From Polytrichum commune (Eukaryota > Streptophyta > Polytrichopsida > Polytrichales > Polytrichaceae), in assembly GCA_950295325.1 (NCBI GenBank), contig OX485809.1, positions 4,466,001 to 4,530,000 of the forward strand: a DNA stretch of 64,000 nt, written 5' to 3'. Of this stretch, positions 11,950-23,734 are shown piece by piece. Position 1 is the first letter of the stretch; each line of letters starts with the position of its first letter. A program made the position numbers and the translations under genes. The notes under the pieces are model-generated. The model worked only from the letters and a program-made list of their open reading frames with translations, did not search any database and was not told the origin of the DNA.

Positions 11950-12320
11950 GGCATGATAAGGTAGATGGGTCTTAGAGTGGTTTGTTCTCTTAATCAGATC
12001 CCTATACTTGATTGGGATCTGGTTCAATGACAATCAAAGAGCAAACATCATAAAAATACACACGCTCACCAAAAAAATTGGACTTCATCTTCAAATGCTA
12101 ATAACTACTCACTCCACACCCAAAGGTGAACACAATTGGGATGACCTATTTACACAGTTAGGAAATCAACAAACATGCACTTCTGACAATCATAACTAAA
12201 TCAGAAAAGGCTCGATTTTCAATCTGGTTTTTGCAGACGTTTCATTATAGATTTGCTGATGCAACAAAAGTTTTGTTGTGTAAATCTAATTGGTAAAAAA
12301 TTGGAGAACATGAAACACGA
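11950..12320. repeat. dispersed repeat D, copy 1
   Basis: Matches 61870-62215 along its length: 'ttgattgggatctggttcaa', 'acaaacatgcacttctgaca', 'ttgcagacgtttcattatag' and 'tgttgtgtaaatctaattgg'. Its left edge 'aaggtagatgggtcttagag' resembles the MITE-A terminus, so D may be a distant relative sharing the same ends. No coding sequence. Confidence 0.6.
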
Positions 12321-13289
12321 ACCAAACCACACCCACATAACCTTCTAATAAGCTTACTCTCGTGTGCAATAATTCCCCCCCCCCTCCTCTCCTTTGTCGG
12401 AAAAGTTGTGGTAGACCATGGTCCGTTATTTATAGTGTGGGGCCAACATCTCCGACCCGGCCTCTCATTCGAGCACGGAATTCCAGCCTATCCCTCCCTC
12501 CGTCCGGCCTACCACATCCTGCCAAGTGGCACACTCACTGCCACCTGGCATGAAGGAGTCCCACCATCACATTCTATAGATATCGGGTTTCCTTGCTTTT
12601 ACAAAAACCATGATAGATGTGGCAATAAGTTACCATAGGGAACGGGGAGAAATTTGAGCCAACTTGGTCATTATCCTTCCTTCTTAACCATCGGTCAATT
12701 ATTTACTTATCTTTTTTCCTTTAATATTCAAATATTAAGAATTTAAAATTATGATTGGGTTAATTTCTTGGAGTTTTGAGTTTGAACCCATAATTTGGGG
12801 AAATGAATTGATTTCTAACAATACTGCATAGTCCTATGATTGTGGGTGTATAAATTTTTTGTGGAAGTAACAAGTGTGGGCTACACTAGTTTTCTAATAA
12901 AGGTGGAATTACTGTGGGTCCAAGACCCAAGTTTTTCCCTGAGTCTTCATGAAGACTTCCAATCGATGCATTGAATATTGGTCATAGGACAAAAGTAACA
13001 CAAAATTATATTATTTTCCACATTGATTTTCTAGATTTTTTTTTTGTGGCCCATACGAAGCTTATACTATGAATATAGTGTTAAGTTGAAGATTAATGTG
13101 GCCCACATTAATTTTCATGATGAAAATTAGTGTGTGTTGAAGAAAATTATTCCGGACTGTAGTAATAGGAGTATTTAGTGTAGTAGCCGGTTCTCGCCGT
13201 TTATTGAAAAGTTAGTACTCTGATTTTGGAGTTGTTCCTCATTTTTATGGACACTGATTAAGGTAGACTTTCCAGTAACAAATTCCAAC
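12321..13289. other. gene-free stretch with a short GC-rich patch
   Basis: Bases 12400-12560 are clearly richer in G+C than their surroundings ('ctccgacccggcctctcatt') and keep two short overlapping open frames without family resemblance. This could be captured gene sequence or a decayed exon. The rest is AT-rich and featureless. Confidence 0.4.
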
Positions 13290-13655
13290 ATAAAGTACAT
13301 GGGTCTTAAAATGGTTACTTTTTTTTCCCCGACTAGTCCACTTCTCTTAGGACATGAAACATGTGATTATTACGAGATGGTTAGCAAATCCAAATCCAAG
13401 AGGCCATAGCCAACTTCCTTATAAACTTTGGAGATCATATAATGTACTATTCATGATCTAAGTGAAGATTCTAATGCTCAATAAGTGGCCATACAAGGCC
13501 TCCCCAATGATGTTGACTATTGAGTCTAGAATGGTTATCATATTCTGAGCACAAAGTTCAATCTCTTTTGAATCCTTTTTTTGGGGGTATCCGTTTGTGG
13601 AGTCACACCTAACCACATAGAACTCAAAGATAGGTAATAAATATGATACCCAGTC
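13290..13655 (-). repeat. MITE-A copy, minus orientation, 3' end truncated
   Basis: Begins 'aaagtacatgggtcttaaaa' and 'tggttactt', the family end. It follows the consensus through 'gatggttagcaaatcc', 'gctcaataagtggccata' and 'tatccgtttgtggagtcaca', and breaks off after 'gataggtaataaat'. It abuts a plus-oriented partial copy that starts at once. Confidence 0.75.
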
Positions 13656-13835
13656 TAGGCTCAATAGTCAACATAATCGAGGGGGACCCACATGACCACT
13701 TAGTGAGCATGAGAATCTTCACTTTGCTGATGAATAATATAGTCATATGAGTTTCGAATATTATGAGGTGAATGCATGATTTGGATTTGCTAGCCATCTT
13801 GCACTATTTGCACGTTTCATGTTTTTACCATAAGT
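13656..13835 (+). repeat. MITE-A partial copy, plus orientation
   Basis: Matches the MITE-A body from 'ctcaatagtcaacataat' through 'tgagcatgagaatcttcac' to 'tgcacgtttcatg'. Together with 13290-13655 it forms an inverted pair that would fold back on itself. Confidence 0.65.
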
Positions 13836-14499
13836 GGGCACAAAGAAAAATAATCAAATTAGGGACATATACCTTATTAGATATCAAGCGTCACACTATT
13901 TAGCTTATTGCCTCACTAAAGACATTGGGGATAATACTATGGGCAAACATCTAACATCAAAGGTCCACGTTGTAGGTTGTAGTATTTCTATTGGATTGAA
14001 AAGAATGTGCATTTGTAAGACTTCCAATCTAGAGAAAGGAGTTGGGTATATCATAGGGGGCGTGACAAATGTAACTAGAATTGCACACTATTTTCATATG
14101 TGATGGTGCATATTGTGGGGCACACTATAGGGTTGCCCATGGTAATTCACACAAAAAAACTTGACCACAAAAAAACTGACAAGGACTTCTTGATAGCGTA
14201 ATGTTGAAGGGCATTCAAAACTTGTGTCAAGGTATTTGGATCTTACGTGGCCACTCTTCTTAACTGGAGATCTATATCTGGTAGTTGGTTCTCTTGTAGA
14301 GCCTGAGTTGAAACTCACTCCTCTATAAGTTGCATACTAGAAGAGGCGGAGTGTTTAAAAGGGAGAGAGAACCTCTAAAACTGGTGACAATGAGAATGGG
14401 TGGGTGTCTAGGTTGTTCAAACTCACCTTCAAATTGGGAGTAGGATTGCACCAACCCCCCCCCCCCCCCAAATTGTTTGAAATAAAAAATAAGAAATAT
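13836..14499. other. gene-free stretch
   Basis: No gene recognised. The frame 13834-14103 starts inside MITE-A sequence. A poly-C run of about 13 bases is at 14456-14469. Confidence 0.4.
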
Positions 14500-14665
14500 T
14501 GTTGACTATTGAGATTAGTATGACTAACAAACTTTGAACATGTATTCCCATCTCTTTTATACACATGTCCTTTTATTATTTGGGTTCATTCTTAGATCCA
14601 CACATGACCACACACCACCCAAATATATGTGGATGATTAAGAAAATTAACTAAGTAAGGCCCACA
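14500..14665 (-). repeat. MITE-A fragment
   Basis: The 3' part only: 'gttgactattgagattagta', 'cttagatccacacatgacca' and a terminal 'aattaactaagtaagg'. The rest of the element is lost. Confidence 0.55.
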
Positions 14666-14769
14666 TCCCTTATTGGTGTTTGTAATGGGAATGTGTGGTC
14701 ATGCTTCAAGTGCGTTTTAGATAATGGGCATTGGGCAGACATGGGCAGGCGTTGGTGGGTAGTTGCATG

Positions 14770-15150
14770 TCAACTGAATGACCATTACCTAACATGATGT
14801 CTATGAGAAGAGATTATGCATCCTTGATTGATTTATTTATTTTTGGTAAATATTCCATTGGATCATATCCTAAATTTTGAATGAGGTGGATGTGTTCGAA
14901 TGTGTGATCCACCTTGAGAAACTTTGGGTAAAAACCATAGGTATACATTCATGATGGGAAGAACATATTAAACCGTGGCCATGAAGCATGTTCACCCAAT
15001 GGCCATTCTCTAACGCAATATAGTAAGAGATGATTAATATTCACATCATTGAAGAAACTTTGCGCACAATTTATCGGGTCATACGATGATTTATGAAGGG
15101 GGTGGATGTGCGTTTTTGAATGTGTGGTTCACCCTCATGACTACATATTA
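14770..15150. repeat. diverged tandem duplication, two units of about 225 bp
   Basis: Unit 1 has 'gaccattacctaacatgatg', 'gaagagattatgcatc' and 'ggtggatgtgttcgaatgtg'. Unit 2 has 'ggccattctctaacgcaata', 'agagatgattaatattc' and 'ggtggatgtgcgtttttgaa' in the same order, offset by about 225 bases. No coding support. Confidence 0.55.
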
Positions 15151-15931
15151 CGTAACCAACGAGAGGAGAGTGGAGGATGAGTTGCAATAGTACTGAAACA
15201 TTCATCTTCTCAAGCCATTTATGAAATATAACTCGTCCGCTCTTGAACACAAACTGAAGGTTATTGATGAAATGTTCTTTACATGGACAAAAAAACACAA
15301 AAGAGTTGTTGGAAGTGCTCCTCGCTTGAACGAGGTACTGATTACACATTAGGTAACCAGTGTATGAAAATCGATTATCGACTACAATGTGGGGCTGAAA
15401 TAACTCTAAAATTTGGATAATAACTCTAAAATAATAGCTGAAATTTGGATGCAATGCGATAACCCCACATTGCATCCAAAAACCGCTTGTCATATACAAA
15501 TTACTAAGCATAGTTAGTTTTTGGAGCCTCTCACGATGACTTGTTCAACAGGTTACCTATAGTGGGTGAGTAGATATGGCTTCTAGTCCACGTCCACAAG
15601 GACCACTACGAAGTCGACATGTCAGCAACAATGTTCACAAACTTGAGTATGAAACTTTGGGTGAAGGGTAGAATCTTGACTAAGTACCCAACTTTGGCTG
15701 ATGGTAAGAGTGGCATCTCGATGCTTAATTTAGGAATGTGCAATGTAATCACATTTACTACTTACAAATATCTTCAAGCATGCCGAGAATCATCATCATC
15801 ATGTGCATGTAGGTAGCCTTGCGTGAGCCTGCATTCCGATCCAAAGTCGAGGTAGATGCCAGATTGCACTCGGTTTCTCCAAGAGATTTCACCGCCATAG
15901 CCAGGATACCTTCAGCTCAAGCGCAACAGCC
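15151..15931. other. spacer and presumed 5' flank of the thylakoid-protein gene
   Basis: The minus-strand open frame 15071-15511 has no recognisable domain. A tandem 'taactctaaaat...ttggat' duplication sits near 15405-15445. From about 15800 the composition rises in GC into the 5' leader of the gene starting at 15932. No clear TATA box could be assigned. Confidence 0.4.
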
Positions 15932-18900
15932 ATGGCGTCTCAGGTTGTGTCTATAATGGCATCATCATCGCAGGTAGCCACCGTGCTACCATCAGCTTCC
16001 CTTTCCTCCGTTGCAGTCACTCGCAATGCCTCCTCCTCAATTTCCAGCTGCAATCGAGCTGCACCAACCAACAAGGTACGCAAATTATTTCTTCTTGTAG
16101 CCTCTTGCCCTCATTTTGTGTTATGGGTGCTCCCAATTTCATTTACCTCGCTTTTGTGGGTTGAGGAGTTTTGGGTCACTCGAAGCTGGAACTCGGAGGA
16201 GTGAGTCTTTTCGAACTTTCCTTCTTGGGTCCTTCTTCCTTGCCAATTCTTTGTTGGTTTCCGGGATGAGCATCCTGTGATGTCGTGAAATTTGTAGTTA
16301 CAAAGCACCCAATACTAACATCATATGTATCCGCTCAACCTCAGATTGGGCAATATAGAGCTGTAGGTTATCCAACCTTCCGTAATGTTTGAAGTGCTCC
16401 CTTGCCAATTATTTGTTGGTTTCTGGATTGTGCATCCTCTGATGTGGTGAAATTTGTAGTGATAAAGTGCCGAATCTGAAGTTAAACGCATACATATGAT
16501 GTTGGTGTTGAGTAATGTAGAACTCTAAATGAATTCACCCTTTGGGTAATGTTGGAAGTGTTTTTACAAGTTATTTGTTGGTTTCTTTAATGTTCATCCT
16601 ATAATGTCGTGGAATATGTAGTGACAAAGTGCCGAATCTGAAGTTCAACGCATAAAGATGATGTTGGTGTTGGGTAATGTAAAGCTGTAGGTTAATTCAC
16701 CCTTTGGGTAATGTTGGAAGTGTTTCCTTGCCAATTATTTGTTGGTGTTTGGGATGTGCATCCTGTGATGTCGTGTAATTTATAGCTACAGTATCACTTG
16801 CAAATAGCCTTCTTCGCCTGCTGGAGCTCACAGTCGAGCTGCAGCTCGTGGTGGTGATGCAATTCATATGTTGCAAGTCTGCTTTTGTTGCTTGTTGCCT
16901 TGGTTTTGTATTCCTGGTGGTTTGATGGGTGGTCCCCGTTTCATTTGTCTGCCTAGGTGACCTCATTTCGGTTTTCGGACTTTTTGGTCACTGGGAGGAC
17001 TCTTTTGAAGCATTTTCTTTGAGAAGGCTCTTGGCTGCCGTGTGTTGTTTCCGGGATGTGCATCTGTGATGCCATGAAATTTGTAGGTACAGAGTGCCGA
17101 ATGTGATGTTGGAGGTTAATACATATGATGGTCGTGTTCAGTAATGTAGAACTGGAGATTGTCCCCTATGTTTACAGTACCTCATTTTGGTATTTGGACT
17201 TTGGGTCCCTTGGAGGACTCTTTGGAAGCTATTTCTTGAAAAGGCTCGTGACCGCCAGGTGTTGTTTCCTGCATCTGTGATGCCGTGAAATTTGTAGTTA
17301 CAGGGTGCCAAATCTAAAGTTGAATGTATACATATGATGTTATTATTCGGTAATGTAGAGCTGTAGGTTGTCCCCCATGTTACCTCGTTTTGGATTTTGG
17401 ACTCTTGGGTCACTCGAAGGGCTCTTTTGAAGCCTTTTCTTGGCTGCCGTGTGTTGTTTCCGGGATGTGCATCTGTGATGTTGTGAAAATTGTAGTTAAG
17501 GAGTGCCGAGTCTGAAATTGAATGCATACATATGATGTGAGTGCTCGGTAATGTAGAGCTGTAGGTTATCCACCAGGTCACCTCATTTTAGTTTTTGGTC
17601 TTTTGAGTCGCTCGGATGACTCTCTGGAAGCCTTTTCTTGAAAAGGCTGTTGGCCACCGTGTGTGGTTCCCAAGATGTGCATCTGTGATGTTGTGGAATT
17701 TGTAGTTACAGAGCAAAGTTGAACAAAAGGGTGATCAACCTACAGCTTTACATCACCGAATGACATGTGTATTCCCCTCCAACTTCACATTCGGTCCCCT
17801 TAGACTACAAATTTCACAACAAAATGGATGCTGGAAACAACACACACACGGTAGCCACGAGGCAAGAAAAGTCTTTGAAAGAGTCCTCCTAGTGACCCAA
17901 AAGTTCAAAACCAATATGAGCTTATCTGGGGGGATAAGCGAAATTGGAGGGTAGGTGATAACTTACTTACAACTCAATCTAGATTACCGAACACTACTAA
18001 TTTCATATGTATACTTGTCCGTGGACTTTTGCCCTTCCTTCCAATGTTGGTTCACTTTGGTCCCAGTCTTCTTGCTTCTCATAATTGACCTGTAGCTCGT
18101 GGTGTTGCAGTCCGGGTGTTGCAAATCTGCTCTTGGAGCTTCTTAACCTGGTATTTTGTTCGTGATGGTTTGACGCATCCTCCCTCCCAATTTCGTTGTC
18201 CTCCAGGTTGGCTCGTTTTGCATTGTGTAATTTTGGGTCATTTGGGGGACTGACTCTTTCAAAGCGGTTTCTTGGCAGGCGTTTGTTGATTCCAAGATGT
18301 GCATCCTGTGATGTCGTGAAATTTGCAGTTACAGAGCGCCGGATCTGAAGTTTAACGTATATATATATATATATATATATATATCTTATTTTGGGCTGTG
18401 CAGTTGTTTCACAAGAATACACAGAGTCAGTTTTTGGGAATACATAGTTTCGTGTCACAGTTTAATTCAATTGAGCTTGAGGGGAGAAGTTTGGCTCTGG
18501 ACAGAGAGTTTGAGGTCAAACTTATTCACTAAAAGCGCAATGTGCATGTGCAAAGAGATTGTGGACATGGTTCCTTGCACCTTCTTCCTTCCTGGCTAGG
18601 CAAACTTACCTGGGTAACCAGATCTTTGCACTCACCATCCGGAAAATAGACGTATAGGTATATTGAACATGCAGGTGCTAATTCTGGGCGGAGTGTGGGG
18701 CGCATCATTTTTTTTTCCTTCTGCAGTGCTTGCTCTCTCTCCGATGGGTAGGGTCAGAGCACAGGCAATTGCTGCTACCTATTCTTATTAAAATCCGCGT
18801 CTGTGCAATGTGGTCTATGTCAAGGCTTTCCTCAATATGGGACCTGCTACCCTGAGGGTTGGTTCTGCACGTTTGGTTGAAAGGAAGACCAGTCGCAAGT

Positions 18901-19263
18901 CCATGGTGTGCATCAATGCTGAGGAGGATGTGGAACCCTAACCCTCAATTAGCACTTGCTCTTATGCAGAATGGGAAGTTGGTGGTGAGGGCGGCTGCAT
19001 CATCATCGGAGGCAGAGGATTGCTCCAGGCGCACAGCAATGCTCACGGGAGTGTCTGGCATTGCTGCAGGACTGCTGCTCTTGCTGCCTGTGCGCTCTGC
19101 CGAAGCTCGCACTGTCAACCCGGGTGTGCGAAGGAAGCTGAGGGAAGAATTGGACAAATTGAAGGAGGAAGCCATCCAGAATGTCGAGGAAACCAAGGCG
19201 AAGGTGCAAGAGGTAGCCAACAAAGCACAGGTGACCATCCGCAACAATGTTGCCGGCAAGTGA
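15932..19263 (+). CDS. small Tat-targeted thylakoid-lumen protein, function unknown (3 exons)
   Basis: Exons: 15932-16075, 18825-18905, 18970-19263; 172 residues, all junctions phase 0. Residues 1-85 are rich in S, A, R and V with no acidic cluster, a typical chloroplast transit peptide. A twin-arginine signal (S94-R95-R96) follows, then a hydrophobic core (about 99-116) ending at an A-E-A cleavage site near 121, so the protein should reach the thylakoid lumen. The mature part is only about 51 residues, highly charged and probably one amphipathic helix rich in E, K and V. I do not recognise the family; small lumenal photosystem-associated proteins are possible. Intron 1 is 2.75 kb of internal repeats. 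Intron 2 would be only 64 nt, chosen because reading through meets TAA while 'ccctaac' and 'tgctcttatgcag' make a good branch point and acceptor. A polyadenylation-like AATAAA is at 19334. Confidence 0.7.
16250..18350. repeat. degenerate tandem repeat filling intron 1 of the thylakoid-protein gene
   Basis: A unit containing 'ccgggatgtgcatc', 'tgtgatgtcgtgaaatttg', 'gtgccgaatctgaagtt', 'cgcatacatatgatgttg' and 'gtaatgtagagctgtaggtt' recurs about ten times. It is seen near 16260, 16420, 16580, 16745, 17045, 17270, 17460, 17670 and 18295, with an inverted piece near 17730-17840. Period is about 160 bases in the first half and 190-220 later, and copies are 70-90% alike by eye. The minus-strand open frames in this region are by-products. 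Confidence 0.8.
18359..18384. repeat. (AT)n microsatellite
   Basis: An uninterrupted AT dinucleotide run of about 13 units in intron 1 of the thylakoid-protein gene. Confidence 0.9.
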
Positions 19264-19419
19264 ATATTATATCTGTGCGAAACTGTGTACAATTGTGACT
19301 TAGGGAATTCCGAGTCCATGTAAGATATGAGAAAATAAACGTGGATTTTGACTGATGAGTCCTCCATCCATTCTGTTGCCACCATCCAGTACTGTGCTTT
19401 CCACTTTTCGTTGTTACAA

Positions 19420-20035
19420 AGTGATGGCCATGGGTTTCAATTTGTCAGCTGTATCAACTGACAGTCTATATGATTAAGTCCTTAATGGCTGTGAGCTGAG
19501 AGTGTACACACTTCAATTTGGTGCACAAATATGTCACATACCAAAAAAAAAAGTCACAATATGAAGGTGGTGATATTGCAAAAGATCATGTTGCTGTCAC
19601 CGGGGATCCTCACCCGAGAAAGAGGTGCACTATGCTACTTGTGATTAGTGCAATGTGCACAGTGTGAAGGGTATACAAGCATGTGGATTTTTAAAACCCA
19701 GCAATCAAACTGGTCATTATCTACAGAGGAAATGGTGGGTAGTTTGTTTTCTACCTCCAGATCACCATTTTTGTTTAGTTACTAGAAAGTGATGGCCATT
19801 AGAGATACTATGCTTTTCAATCTGTCAGCTGTACTGTTAGTCTGTCTGCAAGAGTGTAAATGCTTCGATTTGGTGGACGGCAGAAATATGTCCCAATATG
19901 AAGGTGGTGATAGTGCAAACAATCATGTTGCTATTGGAAATTCCTCACCCAAGCAAGAGGTGCATAGTGCAATGTGCACAAGTATTCATAACTGACATTG
20001 TGTGAAGGGTGTACAAGGATTTGGATTTTGTTGTC
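19420..20035. repeat. tandem duplication downstream of the thylakoid-protein gene
   Basis: Two copies offset by about 370 bases share the ordered blocks 'tgatggccat', 'tcaatttgtcagctgta', 'caatatgaaggtggtgata', 'atcatgttgct' and 'gtgtgaagggtatacaag'. The copies are diverged with indels. They lie directly after the gene's poly(A) region, so they may be duplicated 3' flank. Confidence 0.7.
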
Positions 20036-20059
20036 ATAAGCTTCAGTGGATATAGTGGT

Positions 20060-20290
20060 TCACCCCAGTGATTGGGGAGATTTTTGGGCATAATCGGTTG
20101 AGATCCTAGTGTTTGCAACCGGTTACATGTTGACATCCTTCAGTTTTCCTTTATTAAATTGGGGTATATTCTATAAATTCCTCTAAAATGATCGTTAAAT
20201 TTTCTGCAGTCTTAAACTTCAACCGGTTATATCTCAAACTCAACTAGTTCATCTGTAACAAACTGCCGGTTCTCCCCGATCATAGGTTCA
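20060..20290 (+). repeat. dispersed repeat G, copy 1
   Basis: Carries 'ggagatttttgggcataatc', 'ggttgagatcctagtgttt', 'ggttacatgttgacatcctt', 'tctaaattcctc'-like sequence and 'tcaaactcaactagttcatc'. The same order appears inverted at 35995-36215. CCGGTT-type motifs (aaccggttac, aaccggttat) recur. No coding sequence. Confidence 0.65.
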
Positions 20291-20858
20291 CCCGTTCTCT
20301 AGCTCCAGAACACCATAGTTTTACAAAGTTCTCCTGTGGTGAATGGTTGTGTGTTGTCATGCAATCTGTTTGTTAGCTAGTGAGTGGATTGTGGAGATAG
20401 AGAATTGTGGACGATGTAAGCTTTTCTTAAGCATATTGCCTTCATGTTATTAAGTGATGCATCTCATACTTAAGATGGCAAGCTCTGTTCCAGCACACAG
20501 CCCTCTCAAACTTGAGAACTGTGGCACCGGGCAAGTTTAAAAATGTAGACAAAAACATTGTATACATTGATTGCCTGCGTAAACCCAATAGCAGATATAT
20601 AGTAAACAAAAATGCCACTTATTGAAAGTGAGAGATGAAAGGAGTTGTAAATCCTGCAACTCATGTGAACGGCCCTTTTTTGTGTTCCGAAAGAATTGAC
20701 ATTTTATATCTATTGGACCTTCACCGACAGAATGATGTATTTTCATTCACTGCCAAGTATTGCCACAATTGCAGGAATTGATCCCAATGTATCATTTCGA
20801 ACAGATATCAGGTGCTGCGATCTAAAACTCAATTCTGTACTATACTGTGCTAATAGGC
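20291..20858. other. spacer at the 3' side of the DUF1997 gene
   Basis: No gene recognised. It lies between repeat G and the DUF1997 stop codon and must contain that gene's 3' untranslated region. Confidence 0.4.
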
Positions 20859-22810
20859 CTAGGCTCCTACTTGCCTAATAGGGGGAACAGGAGCAGGAGC
20901 AGGAGCAGTCGACAAACACCATGCGTTGTAGTCTCTGATAATGCCTTGTAACAGTGCTCCCTCCATAGCTTGAAGGATTCGATCGACAATTTGGTCTCCG
21001 ACACCTGTTAACAATCCATTAGGTATGAGTGACAATGGGAGTGGGAGGTAGGCACCAACGCCGAGATCTACCCACCCGCCGAACTCCCAGCAAGAATCAC
21101 TGCTCCCAATACTTTTGTTGGAAGGAGGAGCAGCAGCAGCAGCAGCTCTTGGAAACACACGAAGCTCGCCGTGAAGAGAGAGTTGTAGGTCTAGGTTGCG
21201 GAATTGGTCAGGGAGTCCTGTTACGTCTAGTATCAGCTTCTTTGAGTCTATATAAAGAGTGCTGTTCTCATGAACTACCCTGCAAAACATCAACCACGAA
21301 TTTATTTGAAACTTATTCATCATCAAAAGATGGGAAAAAAGGTCTTGCAATGTCCAGACATAATCCATCCTCTTTTCTTCATTCCCTGCACATTTGTACT
21401 AATTGGTCTGGTAGAAATGCCACTGCAATTATTATAGCTAAGTGGAGGAATCTGAATAGCATGCTAATTCATGACTACAGAAGCTTCAGGTTGCGAGTGA
21501 AGAAACACAAGTGACTGATTCTTCATCTTCAAACAATTGGAGACCATGATAGACTGGTGAATGATTGATTTAGTAGCTTGTACAACTCAAACGACCACCA
21601 CATATGAGAATTATACATTAAAAGATGGAAGAGGTTTTGCAATTCCATTATTTTTTACTTCATTCCCCAAATATGTGTATAATTGGTCTGGTAGAATGCC
21701 ACGGCCATCATTAGCTAAGTGGAGGAATCTGAGTCTAACTAAGCTTCCTTCTCCCTGTTCCAAGCTACTCCTAATACCTACATGAGTTTAGGAGCTTCAG
21801 GTTGCGAGCGAAGAAACACTCAAATGAGTGATTCTTCATCTCCGAACAACAGGAGACCATGCAACATTGGTGCATCATCAATTTAGTAGCTTGTACAACT
21901 CAAACGACCACCACATTGAGAGTTGTTCATTAAAAGATGGGAAAAAATGTTTTGCAATTGCTTCCTCTCGTCTCCATCCCTCTTGACACAAGCGTATAAT
22001 TGGTGTGGTAGAAAACCACTGCCATCATAGCTAAGTGGATGAATCTGAATATCTCTAGCAACGGGCTTCCATGCTACAAATTGATACCTACATCAGTTTA
22101 GAAGCTTCAGCTTTCGAGTGAAGAAGAAACACATTAATCAGTGATTTTTCAGAAACAAACAATAGGAGACCATGACAGATTGGTGCATGATTGATATAGT
22201 AGCTTGTAGACTTCAAATGAGACAACAAAAGAAAGAATCCCACTGAGGATAATAAACTCACTCAAACTTCTTCCCTTACTACAAATGTTCTCCACATCAA
22301 GAGAGATGACAAATAGAGTGAGAAGGGACAGACCGACCTGACATCACAATACGGGGTGGCTGCGAAGTTGAAGAACGTGATGGATTGCAGCCGAGCTTGC
22401 CAAACGTCGTCACCGATGTATTTGATGCGGGCAGAATCCGGGAATGTCACATTGACAATTCTCTCCGTCTCCCTAAGGTAATCACTCGGCGGGAGTGACT
22501 TCTCTTGAAACGGTATGGCCACCTGTTTCGTGCCCGAGAATCTTACTAACTTCGCATTAACAACTCCCTTTCCTGCTAACCTAGATTCACCAGCCTTTTG
22601 CCTTGAGAAATTAGACAACCATGGATATCTGGAGCTGACCGAGGACATGAATTGTCCAGGCAGGGAGATGGTTTGACATGGGTTAGGATGTGAAGACCCG
22701 AATCCTACATGTGATGAATTGTAGCATAAGATGGGAGAAAGGCAATCTGTCATCCTACAATTTGATTGAAGAGAAATAGACAAGTTCCCATAACACAGGG
22801 AGCTCGCCAT
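20859..22810 (-). CDS. DUF1997-family protein, probably plastid-targeted (2 exons)
   Basis: Exons (minus strand): 22810-22338 and 21279-20859, joined in phase 2 (donor AG|GTCGGT, acceptor TTTTGCAG|GG); 297 residues. The N-terminal 80 residues are rich in serine and lack acidic residues, as in a chloroplast transit peptide. The core begins near residue 100 (PPSDYL, then PDSARIKYIGDDVWQARL), continues with FFNFAATPYCDVRV across the splice site, then KKLILDVTGLPDQF and LQLSLHGELRVFP. This fits the DUF1997 family (PF09366) of plants and cyanobacteria, whose biochemical role is not known to me. A hydrophobic 'LGVGAYLPLPLSLIP' segment and a C-terminal helix follow, and the end is a low-complexity A/P tail. 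The 1.06-kb intron is mostly internal repeats. Confidence 0.8.
21310..22255. repeat. tandem repeat of about 300 bp filling the DUF1997 intron
   Basis: About three and a half copies share 'aaaagatggga', 'ttggtctggtagaa', 'agctaagtggaggaatctga', 'agcttcaggttgcgagtgaa', 'gtgattcttcatct' and 'ggagaccatg', starting near 21315, 21610, 21920 and 22085. The copies are clearly diverged from one another. Confidence 0.8.
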
Positions 22811-23734
22811 CCTGTCTTGTTCTTCTTCCGAATTGGAAGCTCAAATGAGTCTCCGAGAATCCTCGCAGACGAATGGAAATGGTCAGACAGAAATAACATC
22901 TAATTCTACCAAGTTTTATTCACAAAGAGAAGAGGAAACCCAGCAAAAATTAGTTAGCCTTGCATTACTCCACATCCCAAAGTGATGAAGTAGAACTAGC
23001 ACGCCACACATTGATCTCTACACCACCGGAACCGGGTGACCCGGCGAAGTGAAGGGTGGAGAGTTGCATGGCAGAGAGGGTAGAAGTACACGTGGAGGGA
23101 TTCTTTTTCATCTGTTTTAGATGTTGATGATGTTGCGATGATGGTGTTGATGATGTTCAGAAACATAGGAGAGCCAATATTTGAAGAAGATTTACATGTG
23201 TCACTTTAGAGCAGTTATTTTACTAGCAATTATGATGTGTGATTGAATCCTTTATTCTTTATAATTCCGAGTCTGCTCAGAGCAAACAGAATTGAAGTTG
23301 ATGTAAGCTGAGTCGTGGGATTGTGAAAATTTGTTGCTTGAAGAGCTCTTGGTAACAGGCTTGCACGGGTCTTCCGCAAGAATTCTTTTCAAGGGTTACG
23401 TACTGCACACTTCGATGTAGTGTATGTGTCTCAAACATTTAAGTAATTTGCCGTGCTCCTGGCAACCTTTTTTGTTAGCTGATTGGAAGTAACCTTGTTC
23501 CAAGCATTCACTCATACTGGGTGCGAGATTCTGTCATTGTGTTGCAATGTCCTAGGTTGGTGGGACCAAATATTCTATTCGAATATTCGTATCAGCCGCT
23601 CGAATCTTCGAGCTTACCTCCTTTTCATCGAACATTTCGATCTTGAATTACTTAAAGTTAAGTTAGCAAAGCCAGCCTCACAGAAAATTCATTAGGGTTG
23701 GAAGAACCTAAGCTGAACTCAAAACGCAGGAGCT
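22811..23734. promoter_or_regulatory. divergent intergenic region, possible shared promoter
   Basis: This 0.92-kb interval separates the DUF1997 start codon (minus) from the putative exon at 23735 (plus), so it would hold both 5' flanks. Microsatellite-like 'gatgatg' repeats lie at 23128-23160. No unambiguous TATA box or transcription-factor site was identified, so this is inference from layout only. Confidence 0.3.

Noticed and set aside
15071-15511. 146-codon minus-strand frame
   Set aside because: Part overlaps a diverged tandem duplication. The product has no domain, and the frame is ended by repeat sequence on both sides.
16250-18350. CRISPR-like regular repetition
   Set aside because: Units are 160-220 bp, diverged and contiguous, with no constant short repeat alternating with unique spacers. 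It is an intron of a plant gene, and no cas genes exist here.
18906-18943. Reading exon 2 of the thylakoid gene through to its stop as the true C-terminus
   Set aside because: It would give a transit peptide with no mature protein and leave the strongly coding Tat-signal exon orphaned. A small intron resolves both.
18945-19385. 146-codon minus-strand frame over exon 3 of the thylakoid gene
   Set aside because: It is antisense to a well-supported exon carrying a Tat signal and has no recognisable product. It is a mirror of biased codon use.
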